A DNA stretch of 64,000 nucleotides from Streptomyces sp. NBC_01304 (GCF_035975855.1 NZ_CP109055.1:2232001-2296000), one strand, 5' to 3'. Shown: positions 53,365 to 62,780, counted from the stretch's first letter. The notes: generated by a model not told the origin, from the letters alone. A program made the numbers and translations.

Positions 53365-54480
53365 TCACGTCACGCTCACCTTCCGCCCGAACCGCCGCGC
53401 GAGCGGGGCCAGGGCGGCCGTCGCCAGTGCGGTGCCGAGGGCTCCGGTGCGGGCCGCGAGGGCCGCCTGGAGCGGGATCATGGCCCGGATGCCGCCGCCG
53501 ACGGCGCGTTGGGTGAGCGGCGGGGAAGGGTTGAGCGCGGCGTGGAACAGGGGCTTGGCGGCGGTCGCGACATAGGCGGCGGCAAGGAGGGAGGCCGGGC
53601 GCGGCAGCCCGCGTACACCGAGGCCCGCCCCGCCGTTGCGCACGCGGTGACCGACACCGGTCCCGCCCTCACGCGCGGCCACGCCGGGGCGGCCCTTGCC
53701 CGCGCCGTGTGGGCCCCCGCCCAGGGCGGACCAGGTCTTGCCTGCACCGGCCCAGGACACGCCCGTGCCGGGCCGGTCTCCACCCACGCCCGCCACGTCG
53801 CCCTCACCCCCACCGTCGAGCCCGTCGAGCCCGTCGAGCCCGTCGCGCCCTGGCCTGGACCCGGGCCCGGCAGTCCGAGGGCGGCCCAACAGCTCGCCCA
53901 GCACGACCGTCGCCGCCAACGCGCCCACCGGCACCGCGACGGACCCGCCCTGGGTCTCATGGCGCGAGACGGAGGTGACCGCGAGTGTGTGGGCGCCGAG
54001 CAGGGCGGCGGAGGGCAGGGCCGTGCGGGCCCGGCCGCCCGTCGCCGTCGCGCCGAGGAGAAGGTCGAGCGAGCGTGCCGTCGCCATGGCCGCGGGGCCC
54101 AACGCCGTGCGCTTGAGGCCGAGGTCGTAGGACCAGACCGAGGCCGCGAGCGCGCCCGCCACCGCCTGGGCCGGCCGCCCCGCCCGCGCCGCGAGGGCGA
54201 GCCCCGCCACCGTCAGCCCGCCCGCCGCGGCCAGCGCCGCACCCGGCGCGATCCGCCCCGAGGGCAGCGGACGGTGCGGCCGGTCGATCGCGTCCTCGGC
54301 CCGGTCGGCCCAGTCGTTGAGCGCCATGCCGGCCTCGTACAGGCACAGCGAGCTGCCGATCGCCAGCAGCGTCCGTCGATTGGGCCGCAGCCCGCTCGCC
54401 GCAGCCCCGGCCAGCGCATCCCCCGGCACCGTGAACAGCGCGGAGACCCGCAGCAGTTCGGCCCAGTCCCGCGCACTCAT
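53365..54480 (-). CDS. eboC: UbiA-family prenyltransferase (EboC-like)
   Basis: This 371-residue membrane protein has about eight spans and both UbiA aspartate-rich motifs: MALNDWADRAEDAIDRPHRPLPSG (NDxxD) and the second, less acidic DLGLKRTALGPAAMATARSLDLLLG. It would prenylate a small aromatic or cyclitol acceptor. Residues about 210-290 are a Gly/Asp-rich insertion (LDGLDG repeats) between the halves, absent from ordinary UbiA. It lies in the EBO gene order. The ATG at 54480 is preceded by low-complexity sequence, so the start is the least certain part. Confidence 0.78.
   Translation of the reverse strand: MSARDWAELLRVSALFTVPGDALAGAAASGLRPNRRTLLAIGSSLCLYEAGMALNDWADRAEDAIDRPHRPLPSGRIAPGAALAAAGGLTVAGLALAARAGRPAQAVAGALAASVWSYDLGLKRTALGPAAMATARSLDLLLGATATGGRARTALPSAALLGAHTLAVTSVSRHETQGGSVAVPVGALAATVVLGELLGRPRTAGPGSRPGRDGLDGLDGLDGGGEGDVAGVGGDRPGTGVSWAGAGKTWSALGGGPHGAGKGRPGVAAREGGTGVGHRVRNGGAGLGVRGLPRPASLLAAAYVATAAKPLFHAALNPSPPLTQRAVGGGIRAMIPLQAALAARTGALGTALATAALAPLARRFGRKVSVT
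53817..53849. repeat. 9-bp tandem repeat coding LDG units in the UbiA insertion
   Basis: GTCGAGCCC is repeated three to four times in tandem, with GTCGCGCCC as the degenerate last copy. On the minus strand it codes for the Leu-Asp-Gly repeats. Confidence 0.8.
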
Positions 54481-54958
54481 GCGACCGCCCCCGCCCACGG
54501 CCCCGACACCCGAGCCGGCCATCGCAGGCCACCCGAGCGGCAGACCCCCTCGACCGCCTCCGAGCCCACAGCCGAGCCCACGACCACCCACGACCCCGGC
54601 ACCGGCACCGGCACCGGAGCCGGAGCCGAACCCCGCAAGCTCGCCCGACCACCCCCCGCATCCGTCACACCGACCAGGGGCACGACACGCACGCCCGGAC
54701 CACCCGAACCGTCCGAACCACCCGAACCACCCGAACCACCCGAGCGGCAAACTCCCTCAACTACCGCCCACAGCCCCGGCACCGAAGCCGTAGCCGTAGC
54801 CGTAGCCGTAGCCGGAGTCAGGGCCCGACCCGATCCCCGCGAGCCCGCGCAGCGACCCCCCGCGCGGCGGCCTCCCGCGGCCGCCGCGCGGAGTGGGGCG
54901 GTCGCAGACCCCGTTCCACCGGTGAGGTCGGACGTGAGGAGGCGTATGCGGTGGCCCC
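54481..54958. repeat. Low-complexity, partly duplicated spacer between UbiA-like and inositol synthase genes
   Basis: This 478-bp region holds two copies of ACCCGAGCGGCA followed by similar Pro/Thr-type text (near 54530 and 54735). It also has 9-bp CCACCCGAA-type units (about 54705-54750), 6-bp GCCGTA units (about 54787-54815) and GGCACC units (near 54598). A minus-strand frame of 161 codons runs from a GTG overlapping the synthase stop to an ATGA overlap with the UbiA gene. Its translation is simple Gly/Val/Ala repeat, and I do not call it as a gene. Confidence 0.6.
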
Positions 54959-56086
54959 TCACGCGCCCTCCTCCCGAAGCCGTCCCGCGAAGTCCACCAA
55001 GGCCTTGTACTGCTCCCCGAGCGCGGCCGACCCGCCGCCGTCCGGGTCCTTGAAGTAGAAGCCCAGCTCCGGCAGCGGGCCCGCGATGCCCAGTTCCGCC
55101 GCCCGTGCCACGAGCCGTGCCAGGTCGAGGATCAGCGGGGCCGCGAGTGCCGAGTCGCAGCCCTGCCAGGTGGTCTGCAGGACCATGCGGGAGCCGAGGA
55201 AACCGTCGAACGCGATGTGGTCCCAGGCGGTCTTCCAGTCGCCGAGCGCGGGCACGTCGTCGATGTGGACCTCGCCCTCGGGGGCCGAGCCGAAGACGTC
55301 GGCGAGGACGCGCTCCTTGCCCGCGTTCTTGGCGGCGGCGGCACCGGGGTCGGCGAGGGCCGCCCCGTCGCCGCCCCCGAGGAGGTTCGTGCCGGACCAG
55401 GCGCGCACGGCGAGCGCCCGCTGCAGGAACATCGGGGCGAGCACCGACCGCAGCAGGGTCTGGCCGGTCTTGCCGTCGCGGCCCGAGTAGGGCAGGCCGC
55501 TGGCGGCGGCAGGCGCAGCAAGTACCGGGTGGTGCAGGCCCGTTGAGGGCGTGAAGTTCACATAGGGGCAGCCCGCCCGCAGGGCCGCCGCCGCGTAGAG
55601 CGAGCTCGCGGGCAGGCCCGCGCCCTCGCCGGGCAGGGCTTCGGTGGAGGCGACGTTCACCACGACGGCCCGCCCCAGACCCTGGCGGCGTACGAAGTCA
55701 CGTATGTCGTCGGCGAAGGAGTCGATCAGCTCCTCCTCCGACCGGGTGTCGCCGGGCAGCGGCCCGCCACCGCGTATCTCCGCGTCCGCGGCGGCGAGTT
55801 CGCCGAGCACCGCGGCCGGAAGGCCGTGCGGCAGCACCCCCGCGCTCACCAGTTGCTCGGCCCGCTTGGGCAGCGGGCAGCCGGAGGTGTCGTGCCCGCC
55901 GAACACCAGCGAGCCCAGCGCCGGGAGCCCGCTGTCGGCGAACGGCGGGGTCTCCGTCACCATCCCCGTCGCCGGTTGCAGCCCCGCCGCGACGGCCGCG
56001 CAGCCCGCGACGGCGGTCGTGGCGACGGAGCCGCGAGCCCCGATCAGCCAGACACCAGTAGCAGTTGGGGTAGAGGTAGTGGACAC
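54959..56086 (-). CDS. Inositol-3-phosphate synthase-like cyclase
   Basis: This 375-residue protein has a Rossmann loop GVWLIGARGSVATTAVAG and the synthase motifs NVASTEALPG, CPYVNFTPSTGL, SGRDGKTGQTLLRSVLAPMF and DYK-like SALGEQYKALVDFAG. It would use NAD+ to cyclise glucose 6-phosphate to inositol 3-phosphate or a related cyclitol. The nucleotide loop differs from the common actinobacterial Ino1, so it is a divergent paralogue. Its place in the EBO run, where DHQ-synthase-like EboD is usual, is notable. GGGAGG precedes the GTG by six bases. Confidence 0.8.
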   Translation of the reverse strand: MSTTSTPTATGVWLIGARGSVATTAVAGCAAVAAGLQPATGMVTETPPFADSGLPALGSLVFGGHDTSGCPLPKRAEQLVSAGVLPHGLPAAVLGELAAADAEIRGGGPLPGDTRSEEELIDSFADDIRDFVRRQGLGRAVVVNVASTEALPGEGAGLPASSLYAAAALRAGCPYVNFTPSTGLHHPVLAAPAAASGLPYSGRDGKTGQTLLRSVLAPMFLQRALAVRAWSGTNLLGGGDGAALADPGAAAAKNAGKERVLADVFGSAPEGEVHIDDVPALGDWKTAWDHIAFDGFLGSRMVLQTTWQGCDSALAAPLILDLARLVARAAELGIAGPLPELGFYFKDPDGGGSAALGEQYKALVDFAGRLREEGA

Positions 56087-56103
56087 AGGCTGCCTCCCAA
56101 GTT

Positions 56104-56205
56104 CCGTACGTACTCCCGACGTACGCACTCCGTACGCGACTCCACATACATAGGCCGTACATACGTGTCGTACACACGTGCAGCGCACACGTGTCGTGCA
56201 CGCGC
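56104..56205. promoter_or_regulatory. Array of CGTAC/ACGTG motifs upstream of the inositol synthase-like gene
   Basis: About eight imperfect 12-15 bp units (such as CCGTACGTACTCC, GACGTACGC, CCGTACGCG, GTACATACGTG, GTACACACGTG, GCACACGTG) follow each other in the leader of the synthase gene. Several are palindromic. It looks like a multi-copy operator or a repeat expansion; neither is proven. Confidence 0.5.
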
Positions 56206-56230
56206 TGAAAGACGGTGGGGGACGAAAGAC

Positions 56231-56262
56231 GGTGGGCGGAGGTCCGGCGTCCTCCGCCCACC
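56231..56262 (-). terminator. Terminator hairpin after the ThuA-DUF1080 gene
   Basis: GGTGGGCGGAGG and CCTCCGCCCACC form a perfect 12-bp stem with an 8-nt loop, 6 bp past the ThuA gene stop. It separates that gene from the synthase promoter region. Confidence 0.8.
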
Positions 56263-56267
56263 GTCGA

Positions 56268-57623
56268 CTAGTGACCCCCGCCGGGCCGGGCGCGCAGTTC
56301 CTTCACCCGGATGTTGCGGAACGAGACCTCGTCGTCGGCGCCGTGGTTCTGGATGCCGACATGGCCCTGGCGCAGGCTGCGCGCCGGGTCGGTGTTGGTG
56401 AAGTCGTTGATCTTCACACCGTTGAGGTAGATCCGCAGGCGCTCGCCCTCGACCCGGAGTTCGTAGGTGTTCCACTCCCCCGGCGGGTTGAGCGCGGCGT
56501 CCCGCTTGGCGATGTCCGCCGACTTGAAGCCGTACACCGAGCCGGTGGTCTTCTCCGGTACGTCCGTGGCGTCGATCTGGATCTCATAGCCGTTGTTGAC
56601 GGCCGACCACGGGTCGTCGGAGGGCGGGAAGCCCACAAAGATCCCGGAGTTGTCGTCTCCGGCCATCTTCCAGTCGACCTTGAGCGAGTACGCCGCCAGC
56701 TCGCGCTGCGCGTACCAGAGCATCCCCATCCCGCCGGTCGTCGTCAGCGTGCCGTCGGCCAGCGTGAACGCGCCGGGTCCGGCCTGCTTCCAGCCGTCCG
56801 TCGACGTCCCGTCGAAGAGGGGCGTATAGCCCTTCTCCACCCGGCAGTCGGCCTGCGCGTCGCCGATCGCCCACCGGATGCCGCCGAGCAGATGCTGCCG
56901 GAAGGCGGGGTCGGCGTAGGACTCCTTGGTGTGGCCGCCGCCGGTGTAGAAGGAGCGGCCGCCCTGATAGTCCTGGCACCAGGCGATGGGGTGGTCGCCG
57001 TTCATCGACCCGCCGGTGTAGGAGCTCTCGTCGAGCGAGGCGAGGACATGGGCGCTATCGCGGGGATTGGAGCGGTAGTTGTACCACTCGTCCGTACGCT
57101 GCCACGCCGCGCCCAGATGCCCGGTGGCGGGATGCCCCCGGTCCTCGACGACGACCTTCGCGTCCTGTATCGCGGGGTGCGACTGGAAGTAGGCGCCGGC
57201 GAGCCCGCCGTAGAACGCCCAGTCGTATTCGGTGTCGGCGGCGGCATGCACTCCTACGTAGGCGCCGCCGCCCTTGATGTAGCCCTCGAAGGCGGTCTGC
57301 TGCTCGGAGTTGAGCACGTCGCCGGTGGTCGAGAGCCAGACCACGGCGTCGTACTGGGCGAGGTTCGAGGCCGTGAAGGCCCCGGCGTCCTCGGTGGCGT
57401 CGACCGCGAAGCCGTTCGCCGTGCCGAGGTCCTTGACGGCGGCGATGCCGTCCGGGATGGAGTCGTGCCGGAAGCCGGCCGTCTTGCTGAAGACAAGGAC
57501 CTTCCCGGCCGCCGCCGAGGCGGCGGACTCCTCCGGCGCCTTGGACGACGCCGGTCCCGATACGCAGCCGATGAGCAGGGCGGCCGCGGCCGTCGCGGTG
57601 GCCAGCCGCGCTGATGCACGCAT
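56268..57623 (-). CDS. ThuA plus DUF1080 lipoprotein (3-keto-sugar hydrolase type)
   Basis: This 451-residue exported lipoprotein has lipobox LLIGC (Cys20). A ThuA domain (VLVFSKTAGFRHDSIPDGIAAV; YVGVHAAADTEYDW; HPIAWCQDY; GGGHTKES) runs to about residue 255, followed by a DUF1080 domain (YTPLFDGTSTDGWKQAG, VDWKMAGDDNSGIFVG, GVKINDFTN). DUF1080 proteins are linked to hydrolysis of 3-keto-glucosides. It lies 25 bp before the secreted dehydrogenase gene, so both may act outside the cell on the same sugar. Confidence 0.87.
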   Translation of the reverse strand: MRASARLATATAAAALLIGCVSGPASSKAPEESAASAAAGKVLVFSKTAGFRHDSIPDGIAAVKDLGTANGFAVDATEDAGAFTASNLAQYDAVVWLSTTGDVLNSEQQTAFEGYIKGGGAYVGVHAAADTEYDWAFYGGLAGAYFQSHPAIQDAKVVVEDRGHPATGHLGAAWQRTDEWYNYRSNPRDSAHVLASLDESSYTGGSMNGDHPIAWCQDYQGGRSFYTGGGHTKESYADPAFRQHLLGGIRWAIGDAQADCRVEKGYTPLFDGTSTDGWKQAGPGAFTLADGTLTTTGGMGMLWYAQRELAAYSLKVDWKMAGDDNSGIFVGFPPSDDPWSAVNNGYEIQIDATDVPEKTTGSVYGFKSADIAKRDAALNPPGEWNTYELRVEGERLRIYLNGVKINDFTNTDPARSLRQGHVGIQNHGADDEVSFRNIRVKELRARPGGGH

Positions 57624-57648
57624 GGTTGTCCCTTTCTCATCCGTGGGT

Positions 57649-60114
57649 TCAGCCGGTGGTGAGGCTGAAGTCGTCGACGTCGTAGAGGGCTCCGCTGCCC
57701 GTGCCCTTGAAGACCAGGACGAGGCTGGTGGTGCCCTTCGGCGCCTTGCTCAGGGTCGCGGTGACGTCCTTGTACGTCTCCCAGGAGCCGGTCGGCTCGA
57801 CCTTCACGGAGCCGAGCAGCCGGCCGCCCGCGGAGCCGCTGCGGATCTCCAGGGTGCCGCCCGCTCCGGCCGAAGCGACGCGCGCGGTAAGGGACTTGGC
57901 GTTGCCCAGGATGTACGGCTTGAAGGAGATCCAGTCGCCGTTGTTGATGTCGCCGACGGTCTTGCCGCCGTGCGCCGGTGTGTGGGCGACGACCGAGACG
58001 CCCTTGGAGCCGTTGTAGTGCTCGGCCTGGCGGTGCTTGGGCTGGACGACGTTCTGGTCGTGGGTGGTGAGGGCCGGCTGGCCGTTCGCGCCCTTGTCGG
58101 TGTACTCGGCGTCGAAGACCCCGAAGATGTTCGCGTTCGGGTCGTGCTCGCCGTCCGCGGAGGTCTGCAGGGTGCCCTCGCAGCCGTTGGCCGAGGTGAC
58201 GGGGTGGCCGTGGCTGTCGTGGCCGAGGATGTGGGTGACCTTGACCTTGGTGCAGTCGATGGTGCCGTCCTCGGGGTCGGTCACCTTCACCTTGAACGGG
58301 ATCTTGTCGCCGAAGGTGAACAGCTGGCCGTCGCCCGGCAGTTCAAGGGTGACCTTGGGCGCGGTGTTGCCGACGACGACATGCACGTCGGCGCTTCCGG
58401 TGCGGCCCGTGGAGTCCTTCGCGGTGACGGTCGCGGTGTAGGTGCCGTTCTTCTTGTACGTGTACGTCGGGTTGGCCCCGGTCGCCGTGCCGCCGTCCCC
58501 GAACGCCCAGGAATACGTCAGCGTGCCGCCGTCCGCGTCGGTGGCCTTGGAGGTGAAGCCGACCTTCAGCGGGGCCTGGCCGGAGGTCTTGCTCGCGCTC
58601 GCCTCGACGACCGGCGAGTGGCCGTCCGTCGCGTTCTCTATGCGGTAGAGGGCGGAGTGCTCGTCGCCGCCGAACCAGGCGGTCCCGTAGTCGAGGACGT
58701 ACAGCGCCCCGTCGGGCCCGAACTCCATGTCCATCACCTGGGTCCCGGTCCACGGGAAGGCGTTGATGGACTGCACGGAGCCGTCGGCGGAGTGCTCGAT
58801 GCGCTTGATCCAGCGGCGCCCGAACTCCCCGGCGAAGAAGTCGCCGTCGTAGGCCTCGGGGAACTTCACGGGCGACGTCGACGCCGCGTCGTACCGGTAG
58901 ACCGGCCCGCCCATCGGCGACTCGGAGCCGCTGCCGAACTCGGGCACGGAGCCGCCGTCGTACGGGATCCAGGCTTCCTGCGCGGGCGGCAGGTCGGTCA
59001 GGCCCGTGTTGTGCGGCGAGGTGTTCTTGAGGGCCGCGCAGTCGAACTTGGCGCCCGAGGTGCCGGTGGCGAAGTCGTAGTCGACGTAGGCGTCGTTCTT
59101 GCCGGTGCAGTACGGCCAGCCGTAGTTGCCGGGCTTGGTGACGCGGGCGAACTCAACTTGGCCCGCGGGCCCGCGACTTGCGTTTGCCGCACCCGCGTCG
59201 GGGCCGTAATCACCCACGTACACAATGCCGGTGGGCTTGTCGACGCTCATCCGGAACGGGTTGCGGAAGCCCATGGCGTAGATCTCGGGACGCGTCTTGT
59301 CCGTCCCCGGCGCGAAGAGGTTGCCGCTGGGGTTGATGTACGTCCCGTCGGCGTTGACCTTGATCCGCAGGATCTTGCCCCGCAGGTCGTTGGTGTTGCC
59401 GGCGCCGCGCCGGGCGTCGTACGCGGGGTTGCGGTTCGCCCGCTCGTCGATGGGCGTGAAGCCGTCCGAGGCGAACGGGTTGGAGTCGTCGCCCGTCGAC
59501 AGGTACAGGTTGCCGTCCTTGTCGAAGTCGATGTCGCCGCCGACGTGGCAGCAGATGCCGCGGGACGCGGGGACGTCGAGGATCTGCTTCTCGCTGGCGT
59601 TGTCGAGGGTGCCGTCCTCCTTCAGCACGAAGCGGGAGAGGCGGTTCACTCCGTCGAACTTCTTGAAGTCGTCGGCCGTGCCCTCGTTGGGGGCGTCGCC
59701 CGCGGGGGTGTTCAGCGGGGGCGCGTAGTAGAGGTAGATGAACCGGTTCTCGCCGAACTTCGGGTCCACGCCGACGCCTTGGAGGCCCTCTTCGTCGTGC
59801 GAGTAGACGTTCAGCTTGCCGGCGAGCTTGGTGGTGCCGTTCGCGTCGGTGATGCGGAGTTCGCCGTCGCGGGAGGTGTGCAGGACCTTGCGGTCGGGCA
59901 GGACGGCGAGGGTCATGGGCTCGCCGACCTCCTCCTCGCCCTTGGCGAGGGTGACCTGCTGGAAGTCCTCGGCGGCGGCTGCGGCCGCTTTGGGCTCGGG
60001 CGCCTCGGCGGCGCCGGCGCCGGTCCCGGGGGTGAGGGCCAAGGTGGCGCCCGCCAGGAGTGTGGTGGCGAGGAGTGCGAGTGGCTTGCGGAGTCTGGGC
60101 CGTTTCCTGTGCAC
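57649..60114 (-). CDS. Secreted PQQ-type sugar dehydrogenase with PKD and carbohydrate-binding-like domains
   Basis: This 821-residue protein has a cleavable signal (PLALLATTLLAGATLALTPG). A glucose/sorbosone dehydrogenase beta-propeller covers about residues 50-480 (GVGVDPKFGENRFIYLYYAPP, CHVGGDIDFDKDGNLYLSTGDDSNPF, AMGFRNPFRMSVD, MDMEFGPDGALYVLDYG). A PKD domain lies near 505-590 (DGGTLTYSWAFGDGG). A jelly-roll with CBM6-like motifs is at the end (GKTVGDINNGDWISFKPY). It would oxidise an extracellular sugar or glycoside. GGAGGG precedes the GTG at 60114. Confidence 0.88.
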   Translation of the reverse strand: MHRKRPRLRKPLALLATTLLAGATLALTPGTGAGAAEAPEPKAAAAAAEDFQQVTLAKGEEEVGEPMTLAVLPDRKVLHTSRDGELRITDANGTTKLAGKLNVYSHDEEGLQGVGVDPKFGENRFIYLYYAPPLNTPAGDAPNEGTADDFKKFDGVNRLSRFVLKEDGTLDNASEKQILDVPASRGICCHVGGDIDFDKDGNLYLSTGDDSNPFASDGFTPIDERANRNPAYDARRGAGNTNDLRGKILRIKVNADGTYINPSGNLFAPGTDKTRPEIYAMGFRNPFRMSVDKPTGIVYVGDYGPDAGAANASRGPAGQVEFARVTKPGNYGWPYCTGKNDAYVDYDFATGTSGAKFDCAALKNTSPHNTGLTDLPPAQEAWIPYDGGSVPEFGSGSESPMGGPVYRYDAASTSPVKFPEAYDGDFFAGEFGRRWIKRIEHSADGSVQSINAFPWTGTQVMDMEFGPDGALYVLDYGTAWFGGDEHSALYRIENATDGHSPVVEASASKTSGQAPLKVGFTSKATDADGGTLTYSWAFGDGGTATGANPTYTYKKNGTYTATVTAKDSTGRTGSADVHVVVGNTAPKVTLELPGDGQLFTFGDKIPFKVKVTDPEDGTIDCTKVKVTHILGHDSHGHPVTSANGCEGTLQTSADGEHDPNANIFGVFDAEYTDKGANGQPALTTHDQNVVQPKHRQAEHYNGSKGVSVVAHTPAHGGKTVGDINNGDWISFKPYILGNAKSLTARVASAGAGGTLEIRSGSAGGRLLGSVKVEPTGSWETYKDVTATLSKAPKGTTSLVLVFKGTGSGALYDVDDFSLTTG

Positions 60115-60504
60115 GAGTCCCTCCGGGGGAGCTGGTGGTACGGGGCGGGCGGGTCTCCGGGTGCGCCGTCACCCGGGCCTTGCGGTGCTGTATGTCATGC
60201 GCGCATCAACGACGCTATCCGGCTTTGTCCGGGCCGGAAAGCCCTTGCGCAGCGGTCGAGTTGGGCTTTTTCCTGCGGCTGGACAAAGGGGGTTTTGGGC
60301 ATGTTTGATCCCCTCCCCGCCCCTTCCCGAAAGTCCTGACGGACGGCTTCGGGGCTCCGCCCCGGACCCCGGATCGGCCTTCGGCCTCTGTCCTCAAACG
60401 CCGGACGGGCTGATTTCATCAGCCCGTCCGGCGTTTGAGGACACCGCCCGCAGGGCGGAAGGCTGCGCAGCATCTCGGGAAGGGGCGGGGCGGGGAGAAT
60501 GCAG
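60115..60504. repeat. Intergenic region with nested inverted repeat (60313-60490)
   Basis: The inner pair, 60389-60413 and 60419-60443, is a perfect 25-bp hairpin with a TTTCA loop; it contains TCAGCCCGTCCGGCGTTTGA. An outer pair of 16 bp (CCCCGCCCCTTCCCGA at 60315-60330 with its complement at 60475-60490) encloses it. This is a repeat family I recall as common between Streptomyces genes, and it probably also ends transcription from the isomerase gene. The rest of the gap (60115-60312) shows no gene. Confidence 0.8.
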
Positions 60505-61509
60505 TTACTCGGCTCCCCCGAACGCCGCGTCGAAGGAGGCCGTCGGGGGCTCGAAGTCATATGCCTTCAACCGCGACAGCGCCTCAGGGGCACCCTGTAG
60601 CCGGTCCATCCCCGCGTCCTCCCACTCGACCGAGATCGGCCCCGAGTAGTCGATGGACCGCAGCATCCGGAACACGTCCTCCCAAGGGACGTCCCCGTGG
60701 CCCGCGGAGACGAAATCCCAGCCGCGACGGGGGTCGCCCCACGGCAGATGCGAGCCCAGGCGGCCATTGCGGCCGTCAAGGCGGCGCCGCGCCTCCTTGC
60801 AGTCCACGTGGTAGATCCGGTCCCGGAAGTCGTAGAGGAACCCGACCGGATCCAGGTCCTGCCACACGAAGTGCGAGGGGTCGAAGTTCAGGCCGAAGGC
60901 CGGACGCCGGTCCACCGCCTCCAGGGCCCGGACCGTGGTCCAGTAGTCGTACGCGATCTCGCTGGGGTGGACCTCATGGGCGAACCGCACGCCCTGCGCG
61001 TCGAAGACGTCCAGGATCGGGTTCCAGCGGGTGGCGAAGTCCTCGTACCCCCGCTCGATCATGGACTCCGGCGCGGGCGGGAACATCGCGACCAGATGCC
61101 AGATCGACGACCCGGTGAACCCGATGACCGTGTCGACGCCGAACGCCGCCGCGGCCCGCGCCGTGTCCGCGATCTCCGCCGCCGCCCGCTGCCGTACGCC
61201 CTCCCCGTCGCCGTCGCCCCAGATCCGCGCGGGCAGGATCGCCTGGTGCCGCTCGTCGATGATCGAGTCGCACACGGCCTGGCCGACCAGGTGGTTGGAG
61301 ATGGCCCAGCATTTCAGGCCGTACTTTTCGAGCAGTTGGTGCCGGCCCGGCAGGTATCCCGGATCGGCCAGGGCCTTGTCGACCTCGAAGTGGTCGCCCC
61401 AGCAGGCGAGTTCGAGCCCGTCGTAGCCGAAGTCGCGGGCGAGCCGGCAGACCTCTTCGAGCGGCAGGTCGGCCCACTGTCCGGTGAAGAGCGTGAAGGG
61501 GCGGGGCAT
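60505..61509 (-). CDS. Sugar phosphate isomerase/epimerase-type TIM barrel
   Basis: This 334-residue xylose-isomerase-like barrel has [83 protein letters not shown] and [10 protein letters not shown]. The metal-ligand Glu, Asp, His and Glu residues fall at the strand ends. It lies 5 bp after the Gfo/Idh gene and probably isomerises the keto sugar that the oxidoreductase makes or consumes. GGAGG precedes the ATG by 10 bases. Confidence 0.88.
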   Translation of the reverse strand: MPRPFTLFTGQWADLPLEEVCRLARDFGYDGLELACWGDHFEVDKALADPGYLPGRHQLLEKYGLKCWAISNHLVGQAVCDSIIDERHQAILPARIWGDGDGEGVRQRAAAEIADTARAAAAFGVDTVIGFTGSSIWHLVAMFPPAPESMIERGYEDFATRWNPILDVFDAQGVRFAHEVHPSEIAYDYWTTVRALEAVDRRPAFGLNFDPSHFVWQDLDPVGFLYDFRDRIYHVDCKEARRRLDGRNGRLGSHLPWGDPRRGWDFVSAGHGDVPWEDVFRMLRSIDYSGPISVEWEDAGMDRLQGAPEALSRLKAYDFEPPTASFDAAFGGAE

Positions 61510-61514
61510 GACGA

Positions 61515-62780
61515 CTACGCCTCCTGTACGGGATCGGGGAGGGGGACGGATACAGGGATGGGGGTGTACGCGGAGTTCTTCTCTGCGCTCTCCTCGACCG
61601 CCGCGAGCACCCGCTGCACCTGCAGCCCGTCCGCGAAGGACGGCGCGGGGTCGGTGCCGGCGGCGATCGCGTGGACCAGGTCGCGCGCCTGGTGCACGAA
61701 GGTGTGCTCGTAGCCGAGGGCGTGGCCGGGCGGCCACCAGGCCTCCAGGTAGGGGTGCTCGGCCTCGGTGACGAGGATGCGGCGGAAGCCTGCCGAAGCC
61801 GCGGGCTCGGTGTGGTCGTGGAAGGAGAGCTCGTTGAGGCGCTCCAGGTCGAACGCCAACGACCCGTCGGAGCCGTTGAGTTCGAGCCGCAGCGCGTTCT
61901 TGCGCCCCGAAGCGAACCGTGTCGCCTCGAAGGAGGCAAGCGCGCCGGACGCGAGCCGACCGGTGAACAGCGCGGCGTCGTCCACGGTCACCGGCCCCTT
62001 CGCCGCGCCCCCGCCCGCCCCGGACAGACCCGCCGACGCACCGTCGAGCAACGGCCGTTCGCGTACGAACGTCTCCGTCATGGCGGACACCCCGACGAGC
62101 GGCTCCCCGGCGACGAACTGCGCCAGATCCACGATGTGCGCCCCGAGGTCCCCGAGCGCCCCCGACCCGGCGTGCTCGCGCTCCAGGCGCCAGGTCAGCG
62201 GGAACTCCGGGTCGACGAGCCAGTCCTGCAGATAGGCGACGCGCACGTGCCGGACCGTGCCGATGCGGCCCTCGGCGACCATGCGCCGGGCGAGCGCCAT
62301 CGCGGGCACCCGGCGGTAGTTGAAGCCGACCATCGCGAGCTGACCGCGGGCGCGGGCGCGCCGGGCGGCGTCCGCCATGGCCTCGGCCTCCTCGACCGAG
62401 TTCGCGAGGGGCTTCTCGCACAGCACGTGCTTGCCCGCGTCCAGGGCGGCGATGGCGATCTCGGCGTGGCTGTCGCCCGGTGTGCAGATGTCGACGAGCT
62501 GCACGTCGTCGCGTGCGATCAACGCGCGCCAGTCGGTCTCGGCCGCCGCCCAGCCGAGCCGGTCGGCGGCCGCCCTGACCGCTGCGCCGTCGCGCCCGCA
62601 GACGGCCGCGAGACGGGGGCGAAGGGGCAGGTCGAAGACGTGGGACACGGTGCGCCAGCCCTGGGAGTGGGCGGCGCCCATGAACGCGTAGCCGACCATC
62701 CCGACGCCCAGGGCCTGTGGCGGGGCTCCCCCGCCACCCGGCCCGGCGCCCGGCGTGTGCTCCGTCTCGTCCTCCAGCAT
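61515..62780 (-). CDS. Gfo/Idh/MocA-family NAD(P)-dependent sugar oxidoreductase
   Basis: This 421-residue protein has the N-terminal nucleotide fold [49 protein letters not shown] (the catalytic EKP lysine) and the C-terminal domain [16 protein letters not shown]. It resembles inositol or glucoside 3-dehydrogenase-type enzymes. It stands between the isomerase and the ABC binding protein, in one minus-strand run. The N-terminal 25 residues are Gly/Pro-rich and may be untranslated in part; ATG 62780 is the only clear start. Confidence 0.88.
   Translation of the reverse strand: MLEDETEHTPGAGPGGGGAPPQALGVGMVGYAFMGAAHSQGWRTVSHVFDLPLRPRLAAVCGRDGAAVRAAADRLGWAAAETDWRALIARDDVQLVDICTPGDSHAEIAIAALDAGKHVLCEKPLANSVEEAEAMADAARRARARGQLAMVGFNYRRVPAMALARRMVAEGRIGTVRHVRVAYLQDWLVDPEFPLTWRLEREHAGSGALGDLGAHIVDLAQFVAGEPLVGVSAMTETFVRERPLLDGASAGLSGAGGGAAKGPVTVDDAALFTGRLASGALASFEATRFASGRKNALRLELNGSDGSLAFDLERLNELSFHDHTEPAASAGFRRILVTEAEHPYLEAWWPPGHALGYEHTFVHQARDLVHAIAAGTDPAPSFADGLQVQRVLAAVEESAEKNSAYTPIPVSVPLPDPVQEA

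Noticed and set aside
54477..54962. 161-codon minus-strand frame between the UbiA-like and inositol synthase-like genes
   Set aside because: It has overlapping start and stop like a coupled gene, but the translation is only Gly/Val/Ala repeat from tandem DNA units. There is no conserved-looking segment.
52261..55053. Plus-strand frame of 930 codons in the EBO region
   Set aside because: It runs antisense to four genes, and its end is simple Pro/Glu and Gly/Thr repeat from low-complexity DNA.
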